This document shows positions 27,852 through 35,994 of a DNA stretch of 64,000 nt, in pieces. Position numbers and translations under genes: made by a program. The number at the start of each line of letters is the position of its first letter. The stretch's first letter is position 1. Source of the DNA: Paenibacillus mendelii (GTDB lineage: Bacteria; Bacillota; Bacilli; Paenibacillales; Paenibacillaceae). The notes under the pieces are model-generated. The model did not search any database and was not told the origin of the DNA. It worked only from the letters and a program-made list of their open reading frames with translations. The DNA lies in NCBI RefSeq assembly GCF_024498075.1, contig NZ_JANHOF010000001.1:1302001-1366000 (forward strand). Reading direction: 5' to 3'.

Positions 27852-28289
27852 CTAGAAATTAAAATCGAAATCAACCAATTTCTCGGCGATCTCGTTGAAT
27901 GTTTCTTCGGATTGATTGAAGTACCCTTCCCATGTCTGTTTGCTCCATATTTCCACTCTGCTCGAAACCCCGAGCACGACACAATCTTTGTCCAGTTTGG
28001 CATAATCACACAAGGTGTTAGGCAAGTTTACCCTTCCCTGTTTGTCTAACTCGCATTCCGTTGCCCCCGAGAAGAAAAACCTCGAGAACGCACGGGCATC
28101 CGATTTCATGAGCGGCAATGACTTCAGCTTTTGTTCCAGAACGCTCCACTCGCTCATAGGGTAAACAAACAAACAGTTGTCGAGGCCCCGGGTAACGATA
28201 AACTTATCGCCCAGGCTGTCGCGGAATTTAGCTGGGATAATGATACGGCCTTTATCGTCGATGCTGTGTTGATATTCACCCATGAACAT
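27852..28289 (-). CDS. mraZ: Transcriptional regulator MraZ
   Basis: A 145-residue protein with two SpoVT-AbrB-like beta domains: [19 protein letters not shown] at the N-terminus and [18 protein letters not shown] in the second half. MraZ is a ring-forming DNA-binding protein that controls the dcw promoter. The ATG at 28289 is chosen for GGTGGAG upstream and because the protein then matches the family length; an in-frame start at 28343 would run through the operator-like repeats. It is the first gene of the dcw cluster. Confidence 0.95.
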   Translation of the reverse strand: MFMGEYQHSIDDKGRIIIPAKFRDSLGDKFIVTRGLDNCLFVYPMSEWSVLEQKLKSLPLMKSDARAFSRFFFSGATECELDKQGRVNLPNTLCDYAKLDKDCVVLGVSSRVEIWSKQTWEGYFNQSEETFNEIAEKLVDFDFNF

Positions 28290-28319
28290 ACGGCCGCTCC
28301 ACCCCTTCCCTCTAAACCT

Positions 28320-28344
28320 CCACTTACCCCCACTTTTCACCACT
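28320..28344 (-). promoter_or_regulatory. MraZ operator: three AGTGG direct repeats
   Basis: On the minus strand AGTGG occurs three times with a period of exactly 10 bp (complement CCACT at 28320-28324, 28330-28334, 28340-28344), 30-55 bp before the mraZ start. Known MraZ sites are short G-rich direct repeats about one helical turn apart in front of mraZ. This supports autoregulation of the cluster. I could not identify a convincing -35/-10 pair. Confidence 0.7.
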
Positions 28345-28550
28345 AGTGTTGTTCAATTCGCCACCGAGAATGAAATTCCTGCATCATTGCAATGAATTTA
28401 TAAATATTTCACGGGATTAATCTTGTAATACTTTTGAAACCTTTTCCTCATCCCATTCGTGTAAGCTAGGATTAACAGATACATACAGCAAGCTGCCTGC
28501 GCCTGTTCGGCTGGTGCCGGCAGCCAGATTATCGGATAAAGGAGAAAGCT

Positions 28551-28823
28551 ATGAACGCCGTCGCCTCACATAAATTCGAGCTATTGCGTGCTGTCGAACA
28601 GCTCTGTTACCAGGTTGCTCACTACTTGCTCGGCAATGAACGCGATGCCGCGGCTGCCAGTGAGGACGCGCTGCTCGAGCTGTATCAAATGCCATCGTTT
28701 GTATCCGGCTCGGAGGAAGACCGCCGAAGACTAGCCAAGGCAGCCGCCATGCGATTCGCCATGCAGCGGGCAAGCTGCCAAATCGGCACGACAAAAAGAG
28801 CCGCATCCGGAAGCCTATCCTAA
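28551..28823 (+). CDS. Small protein resembling half of an ECF sigma region 2
   Basis: A 90-residue protein with a strong AAAGGAGAAAGC ribosome site before its ATG. It is Ala-rich and helical. The stretch LLRAVEQLCYQVAHYLLGNE followed by DAAAASEDALLELY resembles the first helices of ECF sigma region 2, but there is no region 4 and it ends soon after. It is divergent from mraZ and convergent with the DUF4349 gene. Its last codons overlap an antisense terminator. I do not recognise a named family; the sigma resemblance is by eye only. Confidence 0.65.
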   Translation: MNAVASHKFELLRAVEQLCYQVAHYLLGNERDAAAASEDALLELYQMPSFVSGSEEDRRRLAKAAAMRFAMQRASCQIGTTKRAASGSLS

Positions 28824-28842
28824 AGGCTTCAGACGCAGCTCT
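28792..28842 (-). terminator. Terminator of the DUF4349 gene
   Basis: On the minus strand a long hairpin pairs AGAGCTGCGTC with GATGCGGCTCT and, inside, GAAGCCT with AGGCTTC, followed by TTTTTG. Its left half lies inside the 3' end of the opposing small gene. Confidence 0.8.
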
Positions 28843-28906
28843 TGCGCTCACTCCTTCACCGTGCTCGCCCACGATTACATACACGCATAACCTTTTCAAT
28901 GATCGG

Positions 28907-30007
28907 CTACAGTTCTTCCTCTTGATTGACCGACTCGGGTGCTTTATTCGCTAGCTGCCCGTTTTCCTTATTCTCTGCTTGCACCTGAATGCTTCTTCTC
29001 ACAGGACGGCCCTTATGTCTTTGCCGGTAGGCAATGTATACCGGGATACCAAGCAGCGCAAGAACAATCAGGATCGGTAGCGCACCGGCAAGCAGAACTA
29101 ACAGTCCTTGTGCAAATTCATACAGAAACGTCGTGCTTCCAGATAATGCATTCGTCAATCTCTCCTGAAAGAACGGCTTCTCTTTCGTTGCCGGAGCGAC
29201 TGCTTCAATACGCTCATACATGCGCAGCTCTATAGTGGAGAAAGCCACATTCTGTTCCAGATAACGCATTCTCCCTTTAATCCGCTCGATTTCCATTTGA
29301 ACCTCGCCCAGCTCTGTCGAAAACTTCAGCAGATCGTCGGCGCGGGTTGCTTTATCCATAAAGGCCAATAGTCTGGCTTCCACCACTTGACGCGCTTTCA
29401 GACGCGATTCCAGATCGACGTACTCCTCAGTTACATCCGTTCCCTGCATATTCGTCTCGTAGAAAAGATGCTTGATCTTCTCAATTTCACCCAAGAAAGA
29501 CATGAAGCCCCCGGCCGGAACTTTAATTGTGTAGGTTCCGCCGAGCTCTGCTGTCGACTTCTGATCTGAGAACTGCAGAATGTATCCGCCCGAAAGATGA
29601 ATAGCGTTTCTTAGCAGCGTCTGAGCTTTCGCGTACTCTTCCACCTCCATGGAAACATTCGCCCGGTAGATAACCTTGCGGCTGAAACCATCCGCTTCAG
29701 CACCGCTCTCCGCTACGGCCCCGCTGCCATACCCAGTGCCTGCTTGAAGTGCCTCGCTCGCCTGTGTAGTTTCGTTCTCGGCCGGACGTTCACCGGCTGC
29801 AGCCTTATCTTCCGCGGTTGCTTTGGAATAAGACGATATTTCTGTTGTAGCGGAACCTGCGTTGCTCTTCATGGCACTGTCGCTCGCGCTATTATTCGAG
29901 CTTCCCGAGCAGCCTGCTGCCGCTGCAAGAATCAACACACTGAAGAATAGCGTGTACAATCGGATCCAACCCTGTTTTTGTCTATATGCCCCCTTGATCA
30001 CCCGCAT
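28907..30007 (-). CDS. DUF4349 membrane-anchored lipoprotein
   Basis: A 366-residue exported protein. The signal peptide ends in a lipobox LAAAAGC at about residue 33, followed by a Ser/Asn-rich linker. The DUF4349 domain (about 110-320) opens RKVIYRANVSMEVEEYAKAQ and includes GGYILQFSDQ and TEEYVDLESRLKARQVVEARL. A coiled coil follows, then a C-terminal transmembrane helix (about 300-328) and a basic tail. The function of DUF4349 is unknown. It stands alone, with its own terminator. The ribosome site is AAGGGGGC. Confidence 0.85.
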   Translation of the reverse strand: MRVIKGAYRQKQGWIRLYTLFFSVLILAAAAGCSGSSNNSASDSAMKSNAGSATTEISSYSKATAEDKAAAGERPAENETTQASEALQAGTGYGSGAVAESGAEADGFSRKVIYRANVSMEVEEYAKAQTLLRNAIHLSGGYILQFSDQKSTAELGGTYTIKVPAGGFMSFLGEIEKIKHLFYETNMQGTDVTEEYVDLESRLKARQVVEARLLAFMDKATRADDLLKFSTELGEVQMEIERIKGRMRYLEQNVAFSTIELRMYERIEAVAPATKEKPFFQERLTNALSGSTTFLYEFAQGLLVLLAGALPILIVLALLGIPVYIAYRQRHKGRPVRRSIQVQAENKENGQLANKAPESVNQEEEL

Positions 30008-30085
30008 AGCCCCCTTGTTTGTTTGCCTTTTCCTCTAGACGCAAACCTTTTGGAAGAAGTTGCAAGTAATGGGGCGATACGTATA

Positions 30086-30136
30086 ATAAAAAGCCGTTTG
30101 AGCCATGGATTCATGTTGAATCCCGCTCAAACGGCT
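30086..30136 (-). terminator. ahcY terminator
   Basis: On the minus strand AGCCGTTTGAGC pairs with GCTCAAACGGCT, followed by TTTTATTAT. It is a strong intrinsic terminator 21 bp after the ahcY stop. Confidence 0.9.
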
Positions 30137-30156
30137 GCTATTTTAAGACCGGCGCA

Positions 30157-31419
30157 TTAATGCTCCGTCCAGCTATCCAGATATGCTTTCTGTTCCTCGG
30201 TCAGACGGTCGATCCCGATACCGAGCGAAGACAATTTATAATGAGCGACTTGCTCATCCAGCTCATACGGCACGTTGACTACTTTCGCGCCGATCGTCTT
30301 GTAATTATCGTTCACATATTTGAGCGACATGGCTTGGAGAGCGAATGTCATATCCATAATTTCAGCCGGGTGGCCATCGCCCGCCGCCAGGTTTACAAGC
30401 CTGCCTTCGGCAAGCAGATAGATGCTGCGTCCATCCTTCAGCTGATATTCTTCAATGTTGCGGCGAACGACCCGTTTGCCGCTCGAGAGCGCCAGCAGCT
30501 CCGGCTTGTTGACCTCGATATCGAAGTGACCGGCATTCGACAAGATCGCTCCGTTCTTCATCACTTCGTAATGCTCGCCCCGGATCACATCGCGATTACC
30601 CGTCACGGTAACGAAGATATCACCAACTTTAGCCGCTTCGATCATCGGCAGAACCGTAAATCCGTCCATGTAGGCTTCTACCGCTCTAATCGCATCGATT
30701 TCCGTCACGACTACGTTCGCGCCAAGACCCTTCGCACGCATCGCCACACCTTTGCCGCACCAGCCATAGCCTACTACGACAACGGTTTTGCCTGCGGCAA
30801 CCAGGTTTGTCGTCCTGTTAATGCCGTCCCATACCGATTGCCCGGTTCCATAACGATTATCGAACAGATATTTACAGAACGCATCATTGACGGCGACCAT
30901 CGGAAATTTGATGGTGCCTTCCTTCTCCATCGACTTCAGGCGAAGAATACCAGTTGTGGTCTCTTCGGCACCGCCGCGGACCTGGGTCATTAGATCGGGC
31001 CGCTCCGCATGCAGAATCGATACGAGGTCGCCGCCGTCGTCGATAATCAGATCCGGTTTCGTTTCGAGCGTCTTGACCATCAGGTCCTTGTATTCCTTAG
31101 GCTCCGGGTTGTACTTGGCGAATACGGTAATTCCGTCTTCGACCAGTGCGGCGCACACGTCGTCCTGCGTCGATAACGGGTTACTGCCCGTAATCGTCAC
31201 TTCCGCTCCGCCTGCTTGCACTACTTTCGCCAAGTAAGCCGTCTTGGCTTCCAAGTGCAAGGAGATTGCTACTTTCAAGCCTTTGAATGGCTGTTCCTTC
31301 TCGAACTGCTCGCGGATCCGGTTCAATACCGGCATGTGGGCTGCAACCCAACCAATTTTCAGATGGCCTTCCGGTGCTAACGCGAGATCGGTAACAATGC
31401 TATTTTCTTTTGCACTCAT
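30157..31419 (-). CDS. ahcY: Adenosylhomocysteinase (SAH hydrolase)
   Basis: A 420-residue NAD-dependent enzyme that splits S-adenosylhomocysteine to adenosine and homocysteine. The NAD loop is VVVGYGWCGKGVAMRAKGLG. The substrate region includes NPLSTQDDVCAAL and DDGGDLVSILH, and the family signature NAGHFDIEVN is present. It lacks the ~40-residue insertion of longer homologues and ends DRLTEEQKAYLDSW. The ATG at 31419 has CAGGAGGAAACG upstream. It is 35 bp after bshC. I saw no SAM or SAH riboswitch in front of it. Confidence 0.96.
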   Translation of the reverse strand: MSAKENSIVTDLALAPEGHLKIGWVAAHMPVLNRIREQFEKEQPFKGLKVAISLHLEAKTAYLAKVVQAGGAEVTITGSNPLSTQDDVCAALVEDGITVFAKYNPEPKEYKDLMVKTLETKPDLIIDDGGDLVSILHAERPDLMTQVRGGAEETTTGILRLKSMEKEGTIKFPMVAVNDAFCKYLFDNRYGTGQSVWDGINRTTNLVAAGKTVVVVGYGWCGKGVAMRAKGLGANVVVTEIDAIRAVEAYMDGFTVLPMIEAAKVGDIFVTVTGNRDVIRGEHYEVMKNGAILSNAGHFDIEVNKPELLALSSGKRVVRRNIEEYQLKDGRSIYLLAEGRLVNLAAGDGHPAEIMDMTFALQAMSLKYVNDNYKTIGAKVVNVPYELDEQVAHYKLSSLGIGIDRLTEEQKAYLDSWTEH

Positions 31420-31454
31420 CTTCGTTTCCTCCTGTTGCTTACCTACATATTTTT

Positions 31455-33104
31455 TTATAAATAGATCAGACGGTGACTGCCCGAAGGGACGTACGGCACT
31501 TCTAACAATGTATCGATCCAGCCCGTTCCGTAACGGTTCCAATACACGGACATGTTGACCACCCGCTCCTGCGGCTTGCCGCCCGGCCAGAGTGACAGCG
31601 AGATGCGTTCGAGCTGGCGCAGGGCCGCATCGAACCGCGATGCATGCGCATCCTTCGTTCGCATCTCCATATAAGCGATCTGCTCAACGATCCTTCGTTT
31701 ATTCTTCTCCCCAAGGTCGGCAAGCCCGGACTGGACTGATGCGGCCATCTCGATGAGCGGGTCATACAGCTGGGCGAACTTCTGCTTGATGTCCTCGAAC
31801 CGCTCATCAATGGACAGCTCGTCCCGCTCCTTAAGCCACGCCTGCTTACGCGCTTCGAAGCGGAACACGACATCCTCAAACGTCAAGTCATACTTTAACA
31901 TATGCTTGGCTATCGTGCCTTCGACCATGGTAAACGACATGCGGGGCACAATAATCGGCATTTGCATACCGAATGTGCGGAATGCCTCAGCCGTAAGCGC
32001 CCAGTATGCGATCTCGCCATGCCCGAGGACCGTGCCCAGGACAGGCAGGACATAATCCTGCATAAGCGGTCTGGTCAGCACATTGTTGCTGAATCGCTCA
32101 GGCGTCTTCTCGAGGATGCCAAGCAGCTCCTCACGCGACAAGGATACGGTTCCTTTACGGTTCTTAAATCGGCCGTTACGCTTGAACAGAAGCGTCCGTT
32201 CACCAGCCTGCTCTCCCTCTTCTGCAAGAAAGAGAAATAGATTGGCGCCGCCCTGAGCAACCTCGGCTTGCTCGACATACCCGAGCTCACGAACCGCAGC
32301 AGCTCCTCGTACATAGGCCTCCTCCAGCTCGTCGTTCTGCTCCACCATCCGATGGAACATCGGGGCTTCCAGACGGCGAATGGCCGGGTCATCGGAATCC
32401 AATAATACCAAGCCGTATTCGCCGAACAGTTCTCCCATGACAAAAGCAAACCATTCCGTCAGCGTTTCCGAGCCCGCCGCATGCTTCGTTAGCTGCTCGA
32501 TCAGCCTCTGTTTGAATTCCGTATCCTCAAGCGAAACGCTAAGCTGCCGAATGGCCTCGCTCATCGCTTCTTTGGCCAGTTTGGTCTGGCTGACCGAGGT
32601 CCGGACTCCAGGGGGGCGCTCCACAGCGATCTTCATAAGCCCTTGCTCCGCGGTGACGACCAGAGCATGGTTCACTTCGTCCCAATCATGGTCCTCGCCT
32701 GCGATCCAGAACACGGGAACAACCGGTTCACCGATCGCTTCAGCCGCGAAACGTGCCGCTTGGATGACGGTAACCGCTTTATGAATGACGAGCAACGGTC
32801 CGGTCCACAAGCCTGCCTGCTGTCCGCCGACAATAACCGGTGCGCCTTCTCCGATCGCATCTATTCCTTTATGAACCTCTGTAGAATCATTGAAGCGCGC
32901 ATTAAAGGCGCGCAACGTATCGGCAAGTGCCTTCGCAGGCACCCGGTTGCCCGTATTCCCGGCAAGCATAGCCGCTCTTTGGCGCCAGCTCTCTTCATTC
33001 TCGGGATGACTCCCGAATACGTTTATCACATTCCTGTCTGTGCGATTTACATAAGCATCCGCTAAGGGTTGACCGACAGGCAGCTGAAACATTTCGATAT
33101 CCAT
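31455..33104 (-). CDS. bshC: Bacillithiol biosynthesis cysteine-adding enzyme BshC
   Basis: A 549-residue protein matching the BshC (YllA) family in length. It adds cysteine to GlcN-malate in the last step of bacillithiol synthesis. Seen: VPVFWIAGEDHDWDEVNHA, a nucleotide-binding-like signature of this family; VGGQQAGLWTGPLLVIHKA near residue 95; and a long coiled coil (about 385-470). In Bacillus bshC also lies just upstream of mraZ, so the neighbourhood is partly conserved, though ahcY and DUF4349 intervene here. Confidence 0.94.
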   Translation of the reverse strand: MDIEMFQLPVGQPLADAYVNRTDRNVINVFGSHPENEESWRQRAAMLAGNTGNRVPAKALADTLRAFNARFNDSTEVHKGIDAIGEGAPVIVGGQQAGLWTGPLLVIHKAVTVIQAARFAAEAIGEPVVPVFWIAGEDHDWDEVNHALVVTAEQGLMKIAVERPPGVRTSVSQTKLAKEAMSEAIRQLSVSLEDTEFKQRLIEQLTKHAAGSETLTEWFAFVMGELFGEYGLVLLDSDDPAIRRLEAPMFHRMVEQNDELEEAYVRGAAAVRELGYVEQAEVAQGGANLFLFLAEEGEQAGERTLLFKRNGRFKNRKGTVSLSREELLGILEKTPERFSNNVLTRPLMQDYVLPVLGTVLGHGEIAYWALTAEAFRTFGMQMPIIVPRMSFTMVEGTIAKHMLKYDLTFEDVVFRFEARKQAWLKERDELSIDERFEDIKQKFAQLYDPLIEMAASVQSGLADLGEKNKRRIVEQIAYMEMRTKDAHASRFDAALRQLERISLSLWPGGKPQERVVNMSVYWNRYGTGWIDTLLEVPYVPSGSHRLIYL

Positions 33105-33176
33105 GGGTAACTTTCAACCTCTCCAGAATCAGCAATAGGAGTTTTTCTCATTTTACACAACGATACGCGCACCGTC

Positions 33177-33209
33177 AAAACAAATCGGCCCTCCCTTGGA
33201 AGACCGATT
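33177..33209 (-). terminator. Terminator after the DUF3397 gene
   Basis: On the minus strand AATCGG and CCGATT arms (33204-33209 and 33183-33188), with an inner CTTCC/GGGAGG pairing, are followed by TGTTTT. Confidence 0.65.
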
Positions 33210-33241
33210 CGGCTAGTCCATATGTAAGCGGTCCTAACGCT

Positions 33242-33637
33242 TCAAACCGTAAAAAAGCTTTTTCCAATTCCGATGCACATCAGTACAAAATAAAACACGC
33301 TCATTAGAATAAACCCAAGGCGCCAAATCGCGCGTAAAATTTTCTTGACGTCAATCATTCCTCTTACCCTATACTGGACGTTACCCAGCAGGCCTCCCCC
33401 GAGAAGGAGAATGAGCACGATGCCGTAAAGGCCGAAGGAACTGTTGAAGATATCATTAAATAACACGGCCACACAGCCGATCAGCAGCGCTGTCGTCACG
33501 TCCATGGCGGTCCGAAACGCTTTCTTCCGGTCTCCCGTATAGGCGCCGAGACCGAAATATACGAGCAGGAAAGGAATAATCGGAATAACGGCCAGAACCG
33601 CATAGAGGTGTTTTATGCTTTCCCAGAGCAATTGCAT
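33242..33637 (-). CDS. DUF3397 family membrane protein
   Basis: A 131-residue protein with four predicted transmembrane helices (about 8-25, 42-58, 62-84 and 101-125). A short conserved loop, GAYTGDRKKAFRTAMDVTT, lies between the first two. This is the DUF3397 pattern, a family of unknown function found beside panE and bshC in Bacillales. The ATG at 33637 follows AGGAGA; the upstream in-frame TTG has no ribosome site. It follows the PanE-like gene by 22 bp. Confidence 0.8.
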   Translation of the reverse strand: MQLLWESIKHLYAVLAVIPIIPFLLVYFGLGAYTGDRKKAFRTAMDVTTALLIGCVAVLFNDIFNSSFGLYGIVLILLLGGGLLGNVQYRVRGMIDVKKILRAIWRLGFILMSVFYFVLMCIGIGKSFFTV

Positions 33638-33659
33638 GACGGACCGCTCTCCTCGCAAT

Positions 33660-34604
33660 TTATTTCGGATGTAGAGCCTTTATAATAATCGTGACGGCAT
33701 CGTTCAGCGGGGAGGGCATCTTCATGCGCTGAGCCAAGGTAGCTATCCCTCCGTTAATCCAATCGATCTCCGTGGATCTTCCTTCGCGCACGTCCTTCAG
33801 CATCGACGATTCATTGCTTGCGGTGTGCTCGCATACCATAAGCAAGCGCTGCCAAGCTTCCCCATCGTCAAGCATTCCCGCCGCTGTTAATATCGTCAGA
33901 CATTCGTCATGAAGAGCAGCCATCATGGTCATTCTGAGCGGATCCTTCGGCAGTTCTCCATTCTTAACGCCATACAAGGCGGTGAGTGGATTAATGACCG
34001 CATTGATCAGTAATTTCGTATAGGTGCGATTATCCATTTCATTCGACAGCGAAGCCTTTATTCCTGCCGACTGAAGCGCATGAAGCAACATTTTCTGCGA
34101 TAATTCCTCTGCTTCGGTCTTATTCGGCAAAATTTCCGAATCATTCGTTCCGAAGGCTATTTCTCCCTTCCCCGTATAACGGATCGTGCGCGCATCCACC
34201 TTAAGCGCCCCTTCAGTCGTGATCGCCGCATACAAGGGATTACGGGGCAGCGCTGCTCGCAGCCGCGGCATATGACCGATTCCATTCTGCAGGCTTAGAA
34301 CTGATGCCCCTTGCCCAGCCAGCTTGGCTACCCCGTCTATGAACGAGTCATCCATATGGGTTTGCTTGACGGTCAACCAAATCCAATCGCCCGGCGAGGC
34401 CGTAACCCGTCTATCCGATAACACGTCTGCCTGCAGACGCACGATAAAGGTCTGATCACCTTCTAATAATGCCGCCCCTTCAAGGTTTAATCGCTGCGCT
34501 TGCGCTGAGGTTCTGGTCAGCATCCTGACAGCAATTCCTGCCCTAGCCAAGCGTGTTCCATATAAAAGCCCGATAGCCCCGGCTCCGACGATTAGAATGC
34601 GCAA
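33660..34604 (-). CDS. panE: 2-dehydropantoate 2-reductase (PanE/ApbA family)
   Basis: A 314-residue NADPH-dependent ketopantoate reductase family member. The N-terminal loop VGAGAIGLLYGTRLARAG binds the nucleotide. The catalytic-lysine segment is NRTYTKLLINAVINPLTALYG (Lys about residue 193), followed by a C-terminal helical domain. The true enzyme makes pantoate for coenzyme A; paralogues in Bacillales act on other ketoacids, so the substrate is likely but not proven. The start is TTG with AAAGGAGAG. Confidence 0.85.
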   Translation of the reverse strand: MRILIVGAGAIGLLYGTRLARAGIAVRMLTRTSAQAQRLNLEGAALLEGDQTFIVRLQADVLSDRRVTASPGDWIWLTVKQTHMDDSFIDGVAKLAGQGASVLSLQNGIGHMPRLRAALPRNPLYAAITTEGALKVDARTIRYTGKGEIAFGTNDSEILPNKTEAEELSQKMLLHALQSAGIKASLSNEMDNRTYTKLLINAVINPLTALYGVKNGELPKDPLRMTMMAALHDECLTILTAAGMLDDGEAWQRLLMVCEHTASNESSMLKDVREGRSTEIDWINGGIATLAQRMKMPSPLNDAVTIIIKALHPK

Positions 34605-34687
34605 TCGAAACTCTCCTTTATCTCTTGTTTCTTTCTTGATCTATTGTTTCTTATCGTAACAGAACGAGTCCGTCCTCGGATACACAA

Positions 34688-34728
34688 TAAAAAGTCCCGG
34701 CCTCCTTATTAAGAAAGGTGGCGGGACT
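34688..34728. terminator. rsfA terminator, possibly bidirectional
   Basis: Arms AGTCCCG and CGGGACT (34693-34699 and 34722-34728) extend inward through CCTCCTT and AAGGTGG. On the minus strand TTTTTATTG follows; on the plus strand GTTTTATTT follows. Confidence 0.85.
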
Positions 34729-34758
34729 GTTTTATTTCAACCAGCGGAACGATCCATC

Positions 34759-35406
34759 CTACTCGATTCGTTCCAGATTACCGTTCGCATCCATTTTGAA
34801 GCGCGGCCTCGTTTCGTCTTCTTCTGTTAATACAGTTAGACGCCGTGCGCGATCCATGATTTGAATAAGCGTCTTGTAATCGTCGTTGACGGCCCGGTAA
34901 TCGGTTTGGGCGCTGTTTACTTCATGCGAGAGCTTCTCATTTTGGCCCCGCAGAGTGAAGAGCTCTTCATCCCGATCCCGCAAATCGCGTTCCAGCGCTT
35001 TGATTTGCCGAGTCAACTCCTGATACGTCGCTTTCCACTGACGAAGGAAACGAATGACCGTATCGACCGAAAGAGACTCTTCCGTGATCGAATCATTTTT
35101 ATAAGACCGTTCCTCGACATCCATTGTACTGACCGATGAAACTTGAGAAGTTGCGACAAAGGACTGTTTTTTCATATAGTTGCGTTTTTGCCGCTGTTGT
35201 TTTGCAATTTGAATCGCATCTTCATAACGCTTGCGGACACAACTGTTCCATCGAAACCCGCAAGCGGCGGAAGTCCGTCCGATTCGTTCACCGACTTCCT
35301 CGAATGCGGCGAGCTGTGTACTGCCCTCCCGAATATGCCGCAGGGTCACTTCGGCGAGGATGAGATCGTCATCCGGGCTCCACGCATCTTGTCTGACTGC
35401 TGTCAT
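34759..35406 (-). CDS. rsfA: RsfA-family prespore transcription factor
   Basis: A 215-residue protein. The N-terminal ~65 residues are a Myb/SANT-like DNA-binding domain: AWSPDDDLILAEVTLRHIRE, then ERIGRTSAACGFRWNSCVRKRY. The C-terminal half (about 115-175) is a coiled coil. RsfA tunes a subset of sigma F-dependent genes in the forespore of Bacillus subtilis. The ribosome site is TAGGAGG. A sigma F-like promoter lies upstream. Confidence 0.9.
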   Translation of the reverse strand: MTAVRQDAWSPDDDLILAEVTLRHIREGSTQLAAFEEVGERIGRTSAACGFRWNSCVRKRYEDAIQIAKQQRQKRNYMKKQSFVATSQVSSVSTMDVEERSYKNDSITEESLSVDTVIRFLRQWKATYQELTRQIKALERDLRDRDEELFTLRGQNEKLSHEVNSAQTDYRAVNDDYKTLIQIMDRARRLTVLTEEDETRPRFKMDANGNLERIE

Positions 35407-35490
35407 GCAACCAAAACCTCCTAACGTTAGGCGCTTACTTTATCTCTATGCCCTTGGTAGAGTTCATAGAATCTATCGGATACTAATTTG

Positions 35491-35519
35491 TATATCCATT
35501 TTTTTAAAGGCTCATACAT
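35491..35519 (-). promoter_or_regulatory. Sigma F-like promoter for rsfA
   Basis: On the minus strand GTATG (35515-35519) and GGATATACA (35491-35499) are 15 bp apart. This is close to the forespore sigma F pattern GYATA-N15-GGnnAnAnT, with one mismatch in each element. Bacillus subtilis rsfA is sigma F dependent. It lies about 80 bp before the rsfA start. Confidence 0.4.
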
Positions 35520-35599
35520 ATTTTCTTTTTCATCCGCACAAACTTGTATCAACGGCTTCAGAGCCGTCAAAAAGTTTGCCATTTCGTCACGTATGGCGG

Positions 35600-35628
35600 T
35601 TTACAGCAGTTTCCGTAAACGTTATAAT
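35600..35628 (+). promoter_or_regulatory. Sigma A promoter for the DUF2626 gene
   Basis: TTTACA (35600-35605) and TATAAT (35623-35628) are separated by 17 bp on the plus strand, 46 bp before the gene start. It is a near-consensus vegetative promoter. Confidence 0.8.
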
Positions 35629-35673
35629 GGGCAATAGTAATCGGGTCAAGACTGACGAGAGGGGGATGAAATT

Positions 35674-35910
35674 GTGGCACGCATGTTTCGGGTGCTCGGC
35701 TTTTGGACGCTTGTAATCGCGCTTATGGCGTTTGCTGGCGATATGATCGAGATGGCACTCTTGTTCTTTATCCAAACGGCCGTATTTGTCCTGTTAGGCT
35801 ATTTGAACTTTTCCGAAAGAACATACATACTCATGTTCTGGGGATATATGGTGATCTCATTCGTTGGCTTCACCTATTGGACCGTTTTTGTAATGGGCAA
35901 CCCGTTCTAA
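35674..35910 (+). CDS. DUF2626 small membrane protein
   Basis: A 78-residue protein that is almost entirely membrane: three hydrophobic helices (about 5-20, 22-42 and 50-72). The motif LNFSERTYILMFWGYM is typical of DUF2626, a Bacillales family of unknown function. The start is GTG with GAGGGGGATG upstream. It is monocistronic, with its own promoter and a bidirectional terminator. Confidence 0.8.
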   Translation: MARMFRVLGFWTLVIALMAFAGDMIEMALLFFIQTAVFVLLGYLNFSERTYILMFWGYMVISFVGFTYWTVFVMGNPF

Positions 35911-35932
35911 AACGGTATTTCAAGAACAAATC

Positions 35933-35978
35933 AAAAAAAGGCTGTTCCAGGCACGACTCGTGCTGGGGCAGCCTTTTC
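35933..35978. terminator. Bidirectional terminator
   Basis: Arms AAGGCTG and CAGCCTT (35938-35944 and 35969-35975), with inner CCAGGCACG/CGTGCTGG pairing. TTTTCTC follows on the plus strand (DUF2626) and TTTTTTTGA on the minus strand (methyltransferase). Confidence 0.9.
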
Positions 35979-35994
35979 TCGATGGCAAAGGAAA

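Noticed and set aside
30160-30993. 277-codon plus-strand open frame antisense to ahcY
   Set aside because: ahcY motifs are complete on the minus strand; the antisense product lacks any family pattern.
31420-31454. SAM or SAH riboswitch before ahcY
   Set aside because: The space between bshC and ahcY is only 35 bp, too short for either.
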